26,838 nucleotides of DNA from RGIG6291 sp964602275 (GTDB lineage Bacteria > Bacillota > Clostridia > TANB77 > UBA1234). The stretch lies in NCBI GenBank assembly GCA_964602275.1, contig CAZRQF010000013.1:1-26838 (forward strand), in the 5' to 3' direction. A model generated the notes under the pieces. That model made no database searches and was not told the DNA's origin. It saw nothing but the letters and a program-made list of their open reading frames with translations. Position 1 is the first letter of the stretch, and each line of letters starts with the position of its first letter. The position numbers were made by a program, and so were the translations under genes. Of this stretch, positions 14,529 to 21,345 are shown piece after piece.

Positions 14529-16922
14529 TTATTTTTCTAAATTTGTTGCATCTGAATATTTTTTAAGTTTTTCATTTACTAAATAATTTACTGTACCTGC
14601 AGGATAGGTGTTGTTTTTATTTTTCTTACCTGCTGGAACACCAGTTAATATTTCTATTCCCTCATCTACCGTCTTTACAGGGTAGATGTGGAACATTCCA
14701 TTTTTTACTGCGGATATTACATCATCACATAAGTTTAGATTTTTTATGTTTTGATATGGCATGATAATACCTTGCTCGCCTGTTAAACCTCTAAGCTTAC
14801 ATATATTGAAAAAGCCTTCAATTTTATCTGTAACACCACCAATTGGTTGTATTTCTCCTTTTTGATTTACAGAACCTGTAACAGCTATGCTTTGTTTTAT
14901 AGGTAATTCTGATAAACTTGAAAGAAGAGCATATAACTCAGTACTTGATGCACTATCACCATCTACACCATTATACATTTGTTCAAAGCATAAGCTAGCA
15001 GATAATGATAATGGAGCTTCTTGTGCAAATTTTTCTCCAATGTAGGCTGATAAAATCATAACACCTTTTGAGTGGCTTGTTCCGCTCATAGAAACTTCTC
15101 TTTCGATATTTACTATTCCAGTTTTACCAACATAAGTATTAGCAGTTATTTTTGCTGGCTTACCGAAAGAGTAGTCACCGATTTTCATTATTGATAAACC
15201 GTTTATTTGCCCTACTTTTTCGCCAGTTGTATCTATTAATATAGTTCCGTTTTGAATCATCTCAACTAAGTGTTGATCGTATTTGTTAATTCTTTCTATT
15301 CTTTCTGTAATTGCTTTTTTAACATAGTCTGCGGTAACAACTCTTGCACCGTCCATTTTAGCCCAAGTGCAAGCTTCACCAAGCAATTCTGTAAGGTCAT
15401 TTAATTGAGTTGATATTTTATTTTGATTTTCAACAGCTCTTGAACAATATTCAATAACATTTGCTACTGCACCTGCATTAAAATGTGGTGCATTTTCTTT
15501 TTCACAGAATGTATGGATAAATTGTGCAATTTTATTCATTGTGTTTTCATTTCTTGGTGCTTCTTCTTCAAACTCAACTTTTACTTTAAATAGTTTTCTA
15601 AAATCTTCATCAAAATCTAAAAGTTGGTGATAAATATTTGAAGGGCCAATTAAAACAACTTTTAAGTTTATTGGAATAGGCTCTGGCTTTAATGAAGCAA
15701 TTGCAACTGTATTCATTTGGTAATCTTTTAGAGTATCTACATATGATAGCTTTGTACGCAAAATTCTTTTAAAAGAATCCCATATTACAGGTGTAGCAAG
15801 CAAATCACGAATTTGCAATACTATATAACCACCGTTAGCTTTATGTATAAGTCCTGGTTTAATTAAAGTAAAGTCAGTTTTTAATGTACCAAAAGAATTT
15901 TCATATTCTAGCTTTCCAAACAAATTGTAGAAAGAAGGGTTAGAGTCAATAATAACTGGTGCACCCTCTAAATCGCTATTATTTACAAATAAGTTTACTT
16001 TATATTTGTGCCATGGCTTTAATGTTTCTTGCTTCATCATTGGGTTCATATTTTGTGGAGCAGCTTGTTCGTCTGATATAAAATCATTTAGGTGACTAAT
16101 TATATCTTTTTGAATATGCTTTAAAAAGTCTAATATCTTAGGAAACTTTTTGTAAGTTGTTTTTAATTCGTTAACTTGAATAGAAACTGCAAACAATGCA
16201 ATATTATTTCTCCATGAGCCAATTTTTTCAGCAGCTTTCTTTTCCATGTCTTTAATTTTTTTCATAGTTTCTATTGTTTGTTTTTGAATTTCAAGAGAAC
16301 GCATTTCAAAATCATTTTTTGTTTGTTCATCTAAAGCATCAAATTCATCTTCTGATAAAGTTTTACCGTTAATCATTGGCAAAAAGTAAATTCCAGTAGA
16401 AGCATTTTTGATTTCAAACCCTTGCTTTGCAGCATCTTTGTTTAGCTTATCAATTAATCGTATTTTCTTTTCCTCAACATCTTTTTCGATAGTTGCTTTT
16501 TCTTTTTCAAAGTCTTGATTATTAAAAGCAGATTTGATTTCAGTTTTTATAGTTTCGATAAAAGCGTCCATATCGTCTGCAAATTTTTTGCCAAGACCTG
16601 CTGGTAAATTAATTGCAATTGGTTCGTTGTTGTTTTCAAAATTATAAATATAGCACCAATCATCAGGAACAGGTTTGTCTTTTGCTATTTTGTTTAGATA
16701 ATTTTTGGCATAAATTGTTTTTCCAATTCCGGTAGGACCTTCCATATAAATATTATATCCTTTTATATCGATATTTACGCCAAATTCTAAAGCCTTAATT
16801 CCTCTTGATTGTCCAATTACACCAGTAAAAGTATCAAGTTCTTTTGTAGTTTTAAACTTAAATATTGTTGGGTCACATTCTTTTTTTAGTTGGGTATAGC
16901 TTAATTCTTTTGTTTTTGCCAT
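14529..16922 (-). CDS. Lon-family (LonB-like) ATP-dependent protease
   Basis: This is a 797-residue AAA+ protease of the Lon superfamily, distinct from housekeeping LonA because it lacks the LonA N-domain and has an insertion inside the ATPase. The Walker A is G62-P-T-G-I-G-K-T69. A long coiled-coil insertion (about 125-260) follows. The ATPase resumes with 'NGGYIVLQIRDLL'. The C-terminal protease domain (about 560-770) has Ser657 in 'GDSAS' and Lys700 in 'GGVTDKIEG', the 43-residue Ser-Lys spacing seen in Lon. It probably degrades unfolded or specific cytosolic or membrane proteins; the substrates are unknown. It follows rimI by 18 bases at the end of the tsaE-tsaB-rimI cluster and stops at a strong terminator. 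The chosen ATG has AAGGAGA upstream. Confidence 0.92.
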   Translation of the reverse strand: MAKTKELSYTQLKKECDPTIFKFKTTKELDTFTGVIGQSRGIKALEFGVNIDIKGYNIYMEGPTGIGKTIYAKNYLNKIAKDKPVPDDWCYIYNFENNNEPIAINLPAGLGKKFADDMDAFIETIKTEIKSAFNNQDFEKEKATIEKDVEEKKIRLIDKLNKDAAKQGFEIKNASTGIYFLPMINGKTLSEDEFDALDEQTKNDFEMRSLEIQKQTIETMKKIKDMEKKAAEKIGSWRNNIALFAVSIQVNELKTTYKKFPKILDFLKHIQKDIISHLNDFISDEQAAPQNMNPMMKQETLKPWHKYKVNLFVNNSDLEGAPVIIDSNPSFYNLFGKLEYENSFGTLKTDFTLIKPGLIHKANGGYIVLQIRDLLATPVIWDSFKRILRTKLSYVDTLKDYQMNTVAIASLKPEPIPINLKVVLIGPSNIYHQLLDFDEDFRKLFKVKVEFEEEAPRNENTMNKIAQFIHTFCEKENAPHFNAGAVANVIEYCSRAVENQNKISTQLNDLTELLGEACTWAKMDGARVVTADYVKKAITERIERINKYDQHLVEMIQNGTILIDTTGEKVGQINGLSIMKIGDYSFGKPAKITANTYVGKTGIVNIEREVSMSGTSHSKGVMILSAYIGEKFAQEAPLSLSASLCFEQMYNGVDGDSASSTELYALLSSLSELPIKQSIAVTGSVNQKGEIQPIGGVTDKIEGFFNICKLRGLTGEQGIIMPYQNIKNLNLCDDVISAVKNGMFHIYPVKTVDEGIEILTGVPAGKKNKNNTYPAGTVNYLVNEKLKKYSDATNLEK

Positions 16923-16940
16923 TTTAAATTTTCTCCTTTG

Positions 16941-17406
16941 TTAAAAATTTTCTCTTACCATAACAATAGCATCTTCACGAGTGTTATCTGGATTTTTGTA
17001 ATATCCTTTTCTAACAACTTCAGAAGCAAAACCAAACTTTGAATATAAAGATTGTGCAGAAAAATTATTTGCTCTTACTTCTAAAATCGCAATTCTAGTT
17101 TCATGTTCTTTGCAAAGCTTTAACATTTCATTTACAAGTTTTGAAGCAATTCCGATTTCTTCTATAATTACTATGTACAGCTACATTCATGATGTGACAT
17201 TCATCCATAACAAACCACATTCCGATATAGCCAACTACATTGTCATTTACTTTGGCAACTAAGTATGTTGCAAGCATGTTATTTAGTTCTTCTTCTAATC
17301 TTTCAATAGGCCAGGGGATAGGAAAAGCATCTTTTTCAATTTCATATATAGCCAAAATATCGTCATGTGACATCTTTGATATTATTACATCATCACTCAT
17401 TTCCAT
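16941..17406 (-). pseudogene. rimI: rimI N-acetyltransferase, split by a one-base frameshift
   Basis: RimI is a GNAT enzyme that acetylates the N-terminus of ribosomal protein bS18; many bacteria keep it beside tsaB. The first reading frame (17406 to 17128) gives the N-terminal half, ending sense with 'ECHIMNVAVHSNYRR', after which it reads nonsense and stops. The next frame gives 'IGIASKLVNEMLKLCKEHE', 'NNFSAQSLYSKFGF' and 'EDAIVMVRENF', the rest of the GNAT fold including the acetyl-CoA loop. Removing one base near 17156-17158 (AAA on the minus strand) joins the halves as R-R-I-G-I-A-S-K-L, exactly the acetyl-CoA-binding motif. The gene may be a real pseudogene, a strain difference or a sequencing error. 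It overlaps the tsaB end by 14 bases; its AAAGGA site lies inside tsaB. Confidence 0.88.
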
Positions 17407-18088
17407 CTAGCATCCTTTCAGCTTGTGACTTTTTTAAATATAGTGGTGTTAATTCGTCACATGTAATAAATTTATTATCTTGTGCATAAAAAGTTGCAGC
17501 TCTAGCAAGAGAACTTGCAAGTTGTATGTTTAAATGTTTTGGAACAAATAAAGCGTTATCGCCAAAAGCTTCTTTTAATTTTTGCATATGCACTAAACTT
17601 CCATCGCCAACAAAAACGATTTTACCCGAAATAGTTTTTAACTTTTCTATTAGCACATCAATTGAATCAGAAATATAATCATTAATTAGTAGAGGCGATG
17701 GAGTAGAAGAGTAAATACCAGCATATACATTTTCGTTTTTGGCATCGATAATGCTACAAATTGTTCCATCAAAATTTGTTACATTGTATGCTAAACTTTC
17801 AAGTGATGTTATGCCAATTACAGGTTTGTTTAGACTTAGAGCTAAGCCTTTTACAGTTGCAATTCCAATTCTAATACCTGTAAAAGAACCTGGACCTGTA
17901 CAACAGGCAATAACATCAATATCATTTAATTCTATTTTTGTAAAACTTTGAATTTGCTCAAGCATTGGAACTAAATTTTGTGAATGTGTAGTTCCAGTAT
18001 TTAAGCTAAATTCAGAAATTATTTTATCTTCATCAATTATTGCAACACTACAATTAGTACCCGAAGTATCAATTGCTAAAATTTTCAT
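17393..18088 (-). CDS. tsaB: tRNA t6A synthesis protein TsaB
   Basis: TsaB is a non-catalytic ASKHA-fold partner of TsaD; together with TsaE and TsaC they build the N6-threonylcarbamoyl group on A37 of ANN-decoding tRNAs. The 231-residue protein begins 'MKILAIDTSGTNCSVAI', then 'HSQNLVPML', 'CCTGPGSFTGIRIGIATVKGLA' and 'GITSLESLAYN', all hallmarks of TsaB. The C-terminal half is more variable, as usual for the family. Its ATG overlaps the tsaE stop by 4 bases, and its end overlaps rimI by 14. tsaD is not in the window. Length is typical and nothing is missing. Confidence 0.96.
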   Translation of the reverse strand: MKILAIDTSGTNCSVAIIDEDKIISEFSLNTGTTHSQNLVPMLEQIQSFTKIELNDIDVIACCTGPGSFTGIRIGIATVKGLALSLNKPVIGITSLESLAYNVTNFDGTICSIIDAKNENVYAGIYSSTPSPLLINDYISDSIDVLIEKLKTISGKIVFVGDGSLVHMQKLKEAFGDNALFVPKHLNIQLASSLARAATFYAQDNKFITCDELTPLYLKKSQAERMLDGNE

Positions 18089-18552
18089 AGTGCGATAACC
18101 TCCTTTGCAATATTTTCATATCTTTCGCCTTTAGGATTAAAAGTTATATTACGGGCATTTACATCATTTAAGTCATGATTAATAATAATCTCTAAGTATT
18201 GTGCTGGTAAAAGATTTCTAATTCGTTCACCCCACTCAATAATACATATACCCTTATCAAAAAACTCTTCGCCGCCTATGGCTGAAAACTCATCTTCGTC
18301 TTCAAATCTATAAACATCAAAATGAAACAAGTCTAAATCTTCATTTAAGTTATATTCATTTACGATTGTAAAAGTGGGACTTGAAACTTCATTTTCTTTT
18401 TTATAAAAACTTAAAAATCCTGTAACAAAAGCGGTCTTGCCAGCACCTAAATCGCCAGATAAAACTAAAGTATCTCCTTTTTTTAAAACGCTTGCAAATT
18501 TACGCCCAAGTTCTTTTGTAGATTCTACAGAGTTAGAAAAAAATTTGTACAT
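18085..18552 (-). CDS. tsaE: tRNA t6A synthesis ATPase TsaE
   Basis: TsaE is the P-loop ATPase that resets the TsaB-TsaD complex during t6A formation. The 155-residue protein has Walker A G33-D-L-G-A-G-K-T40, then 'VSSPTFTIVNEY', 'LFHFDVYRFEDEDEF' and 'GICIIEWGERI', the standard order of motifs. GGATG lies before the ATG. It is the first gene of tsaE-tsaB-rimI-Lon. Its promoter (18589-18617) is perfect at -35 and lies inside a long imperfect inverted repeat, so the cluster may be regulated. Confidence 0.96.
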   Translation of the reverse strand: MYKFFSNSVESTKELGRKFASVLKKGDTLVLSGDLGAGKTAFVTGFLSFYKKENEVSSPTFTIVNEYNLNEDLDLFHFDVYRFEDEDEFSAIGGEEFFDKGICIIEWGERIRNLLPAQYLEIIINHDLNDVNARNITFNPKGERYENIAKEVIAL

Positions 18553-18570
18553 AAAAACACATCCTAAACT

Positions 18571-18614
18571 ACTTTATTACATCTAAATATTTTATATCAA
18601 AGATGTAGTAATGT
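18571..18614. repeat. Imperfect inverted repeat around the tsaE promoter
   Basis: ACTTTATTACATCT (18571-18584) and AGATGTAGTAATGT (18601-18614) are inverted copies matching at 12 of 14 positions, with a 16-base centre that holds the -10 box. The right arm overlaps the -35 box. It looks like an operator for a dimeric regulator, but the regulator is unknown. Confidence 0.5.
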
Positions 18615-18617
18615 CAA
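18589..18617 (-). promoter_or_regulatory. Sigma-A promoter of tsaE-tsaB-rimI-Lon
   Basis: On the minus strand, a perfect TTGACA (18617-18612), a 17-base spacer and TAAAAT (18594-18589). The flanks form an inverted repeat described separately. Confidence 0.75.
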
Positions 18618-18731
18618 ACAATTATCATCTTTAAAATTAGTATAAAATAGGCTATTTTTTAGAAATTTTAGCTTTAATAAAAAGCACTAATAGTAAGAAA
18701 ATGAATATTATGTATTGTGGGGGTGAAATGT

Positions 18732-19529
18732 TTGGAATGGTTTATAAGCTTAAACCCAATAATTCAAGCTTTAATTGCAACAATATTTACTTGGGCAGTA
18801 ACTGCTCTGGGAGCGTTGACGGTATGCTTTTTTAGAAAACCAAGCACTAAAATATTATGTATAATACTTGGTTTTAGTGCAGGAGTAATGCTTGCAGCAG
18901 CGTTTTGGTCGCTGATAGTACCGGCACTAGAACTTGCAGAAGAACTTGGATATGTAAAATGGCTTTTGCCAACCATTGGTTTTGTTTTAGGCGGGATATT
19001 TGTTTTAATTTCGGATAAATTTTTAGATAAAGTTTTAAGGGCGAAACATTTAGATAGTAAAAAATTTTCTTTAAAAAGAAGCATATTAACAACAGTTGCA
19101 ATAACTATTCACAATATACCAGAAGGCATGTCAATTGGAGTCGCATTTGGCGGTGTAGCAGCAAAAGTACCGGGAATTACAATAATGGGAGCAATAATGC
19201 TAGCTATTGGAATTGGTATACAAAATTTTCCCGAGGGAGCGGCGGTGTCATTGCCATTAAGAAGAGATGGGCTATCAAGAAGCAAAAGCTTTATGATAGG
19301 GCAGGCATCAGCATTAGTAGAACCAATTTCGGCAGTTATAGGTGCACTATTAGTAATAAAAGTTAGAAGTATAATGCCGTTACTACTAGCGTTTGCTTCA
19401 GGTGCTATGATTTTAGTTGTAGCAAGAGAACTTTTACCAGAAGCAATGAACGAAAACAAAAATTTAGCAACAATTGGAACAGTAACAGGCTTTATACTTA
19501 TGATGATTTTAGATGTTGCGTTGGGGTAA
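18732..19529 (+). CDS. ZIP-family metal transporter (GufA/ZIP11-like)
   Basis: This polytopic membrane protein of 265 residues has about eight hydrophobic segments. ZIP proteins move zinc or other divalent metals into the cytoplasm. The fourth-helix metal motif is 'TIHNIPEGMSIGVAFGG' and the fifth-helix motif is 'GIGIQNFPEGAAVSLPLRRDG'. The His-to-Gln change in the second motif is the normal state of the GufA/ZIP11 group, not damage. A Lys-rich loop ('RAKHLDSKKFSLKRS') precedes helix 4. A TTG at 18732 is chosen because GGGGGTG (18719-18725) lies 6 bases before it; in-frame GTGs at 18717 and 18723 fall within that ribosome site. Metal specificity cannot be told from sequence. Confidence 0.9.
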   Translation: MEWFISLNPIIQALIATIFTWAVTALGALTVCFFRKPSTKILCIILGFSAGVMLAAAFWSLIVPALELAEELGYVKWLLPTIGFVLGGIFVLISDKFLDKVLRAKHLDSKKFSLKRSILTTVAITIHNIPEGMSIGVAFGGVAAKVPGITIMGAIMLAIGIGIQNFPEGAAVSLPLRRDGLSRSKSFMIGQASALVEPISAVIGALLVIKVRSIMPLLLAFASGAMILVVARELLPEAMNENKNLATIGTVTGFILMMILDVALG

Positions 19530-19533
19530 TAAA

Positions 19534-19578
19534 TTTGAGAATACCTATAATAATGTATTCTCAAAAATACATATGTAT
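19534..19578. repeat. Two adjacent palindromes at the NTase-Nudix promoter
   Basis: TTTGAGAATAC (19534-19544) and GTATTCTCAAA (19555-19565) form a perfect 11-bp inverted repeat with a 10-base centre containing TATAAT. One base on, ATACATATGTAT (19567-19578) is a perfect 12-bp palindrome. The first arm pair has no T run, so it is not a standard terminator. Both lie in or beside the candidate promoter at 19558-19586. Confidence 0.6.
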
Positions 19579-19586
19579 GGTAAAAT
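19558..19586 (+). promoter_or_regulatory. Candidate extended -10 promoter of the NTase-Nudix gene
   Basis: TTCTCA (19558-19563) and TAAAAT (19581-19586) have a 17-base spacer, with TGG just before the -10 acting as an extended element. The AAAGGAAGGGG ribosome site follows. A second -10-like TATAAT at 19546-19551 lies in the palindrome centre. Confidence 0.45.
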
Positions 19587-19611
19587 CAAGTGCGAAAGGA
19601 AGGGGATATTT

Positions 19612-20400
19612 ATGAATAGAAATGATGTCATAAGTATAGTAAAAAATTTGGACTTGCCTATTTTAGAATACTACATTTTATCGGGAGCTTCACTTGTAAT
19701 AAGAAACATAAAAGATACTTGCAAAGATTTAGACTTATGTGTTTCAAACGAAGCTTTTGAAATGCTAAAAGAAAAATTTGATGTAAAAAAATCGCAAAAA
19801 CCATATGATAATTTATATCAAATCGGTGACGATATTGAATTTTTTGTTGAGCCAAAAGAAAAATTTAAAATGGAATTTGAAAGTGGCTATCCGTTGGAGG
19901 ATATTGATACAATCTTAGAGTTTAAGAAAAATAGAAATCTTGACAAGGATAAAGAAGATATTTTAAAGATAGAAAATTATTTAAAAAATATGAAATATGA
20001 AAAAACTTGTGGGGCAATTGTCGTAGAAGATGGAAAAGTTCTTATAGTTAAGCAAAAAGAAGGAACGGTAGGTTTTCCAAAAGGACATGTTGAAGTAAAC
20101 GAAACAGAAGAAGAAACGGCAATAAGAGAAGTGAAAGAAGAAACGGGAATAGATATAAAGATAATTCCTGGATATAGATATGTAACAAAATATAAGAGCA
20201 AAATAAACACCGTAAAAGAGCTTGTTATATTTTTAGCAGAAAAAATTTCAGGCAATGAAACACCACAAGAAGCGGAAATAGCAAATGTCGAGTGGGCTGA
20301 TGTAGACGAAGTAAATGAAAAACTAACTTATGATAATTTAAGAAAACTATACAAAGAAGCATATGAAGATATAAAAAAGCTTGATTTAAAGAGCTTGTAA
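19612..20400 (+). CDS. Fusion of a nucleotidyltransferase-like domain and a Nudix hydrolase
   Basis: This 262-residue protein joins two enzyme folds. Residues 1 to about 125 look like a minimal nucleotidyltransferase: 'YILSGASLVIRNIKDTCKDLDLCV' holds the G-x-S signature and the metal-binding D39-x-D41, and 'GDDIEFFVEP' (72-81) could give the third acid. Residues about 128-250 are a Nudix hydrolase, with a perfect Nudix box G158-x5-E164-x7-R172-E173-V174-x-E176-E177-x-G179-I180 in a form like diadenosine-tetraphosphate hydrolases ('GTVGFPKGHVE'). Nudix enzymes cleave nucleoside diphosphates linked to another group. The substrate of this fusion is unknown; the two parts may act on the same nucleotide bond in opposite directions (inference). 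The ATG at 19612 follows AAAGGAAGGGG; open frame further upstream overlaps the palindromes and is rejected. Confidence 0.85.
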   Translation: MNRNDVISIVKNLDLPILEYYILSGASLVIRNIKDTCKDLDLCVSNEAFEMLKEKFDVKKSQKPYDNLYQIGDDIEFFVEPKEKFKMEFESGYPLEDIDTILEFKKNRNLDKDKEDILKIENYLKNMKYEKTCGAIVVEDGKVLIVKQKEGTVGFPKGHVEVNETEEETAIREVKEETGIDIKIIPGYRYVTKYKSKINTVKELVIFLAEKISGNETPQEAEIANVEWADVDEVNEKLTYDNLRKLYKEAYEDIKKLDLKSL

Positions 20401-20433
20401 TATTTTTGTAACATAAATTTAATAGTACTGTAA

Positions 20434-20462
20434 TTGTAAAAAAATAGCGAAAATTGTATAAT
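20434..20462 (+). promoter_or_regulatory. Sigma-A promoter of the coiled-coil protein gene
   Basis: TTGTAA (20434-20439), a 17-base spacer and a perfect TATAAT (20457-20462). Transcription would begin about 25 bases before the strong AGGAGGG site. Confidence 0.7.
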
Positions 20463-20537
20463 ACTTACGGAAGCAATCACTAAAGAGAAAAAAAGGAGGG
20501 AGTTTGTATAGCGAAATTACACTGTACAAACAATAAT

Positions 20538-21305
20538 ATGGAGAATAACGAAGTAGCTAATAACAATGCAATATTAGAGTTACAAAAGATTGTACAAAAG
20601 ATAGATAAACTTGAAAAGATGATAAATCCTAACAGTAAAAAGTCGCTTATATTATGGGAAGAAGATACTAGCTTTAAAGCGTTAATCGCTGCTATAGTGG
20701 ATTATTCACTTACTTGCAATACAGACGAATTTCCAGTTGAATTGCTTGATAAACTAAAATATATGAAAGAAGATACTGTAAAGCAAATTAGCGAGGGCGA
20801 AGCTAAGATTGAAGAACTAAACAATCAAGCGAAAGAAAATTTACAGTTGAGTGAGGTATTATCTTCAGCATATGTATCAGCAATGGCTGGTGCTCCTGAG
20901 AGTGAATATATGGAAAAAATACAAGGCGATGTATTGTTACCAATGAAAGAATATTTAGATGCTATTGCAACATCTTTGCCAGATTCTGACGAATATGTAA
21001 AAGCAGAAAAGACAATAAAATCAAAGATAACTAATTTGGAAAATAGTGTACATATAACAATTGATTTAGAAAGAACAACAAGCAAAGCTGGTGCTCTTGA
21101 ATACATCAAGAAAGAAATTACACCAGCAGTTGAAAGACTACAAACAGAATATGACGAGAAGTATGCAGTAAATACTGAAATTGAAAGCACAGAAGAAGAA
21201 ATTATTACTGCACTTGCAATTAGAAAAACATTCTCAGAAAAAGTTTACGATGCAATCGTTAGACCATTTACAAACTTATTTAGAAGAAAATCAAAAGTTA
21301 AATAA
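20538..21305 (+). CDS. Unrecognised coiled-coil protein with basic C-terminus
   Basis: I do not recognise this 255-residue protein. It is soluble and mostly helical: Asn-rich start ('ENNEVANNNAILE'), coiled coil about 10-30, a more hydrophobic helix 'SFKALIAAIVDYSL' (about 45-58), long charged helices to about 230, and a Phe/Arg-rich tail 'PFTNLFRRKSKVK' that could touch membrane or nucleic acid. The start is uncertain. The only strong ribosome site, AGGAGGG (20494-20500), is 37 bases before this ATG. It is ideally spaced for an in-frame ATA at 20508, which would add ten residues (I/M-A-K-L-H-C-T-N-N-N), and lies 3 bases before a TTG at 20504 that opens a 10-codon leader ORF ending at 20536. 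It has its own promoter and ends at a shared terminator. Confidence 0.75.
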   Translation: MENNEVANNNAILELQKIVQKIDKLEKMINPNSKKSLILWEEDTSFKALIAAIVDYSLTCNTDEFPVELLDKLKYMKEDTVKQISEGEAKIEELNNQAKENLQLSEVLSSAYVSAMAGAPESEYMEKIQGDVLLPMKEYLDAIATSLPDSDEYVKAEKTIKSKITNLENSVHITIDLERTTSKAGALEYIKKEITPAVERLQTEYDEKYAVNTEIESTEEEIITALAIRKTFSEKVYDAIVRPFTNLFRRKSKVK

Positions 21306-21306
21306 A

Positions 21307-21345
21307 GAAAAGGCGGTAGAATGTATCTACCGCTTATTTATTTTA
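21307..21345. terminator. Bidirectional terminator between the coiled-coil gene and mutS2
   Basis: GCGGTAGA (21313-21320) pairs perfectly with TCTACCGC (21326-21333) round a 5-base loop, with A-rich DNA on the left and T-rich on the right, so it works for both converging genes. It overlaps the mutS2 stop codon. Confidence 0.8.

Noticed and set aside
17128..17175. Programmed ribosomal frameshift in rimI
   Set aside because: No slippery heptamer, downstream structure or internal Shine-Dalgarno element was seen, and rimI is not known to use one.
18764..19564. Minus-strand frames opposite the ZIP transporter
   Set aside because: Shadows of membrane-protein codons with no ribosome sites and overlapping palindromic promoter DNA.
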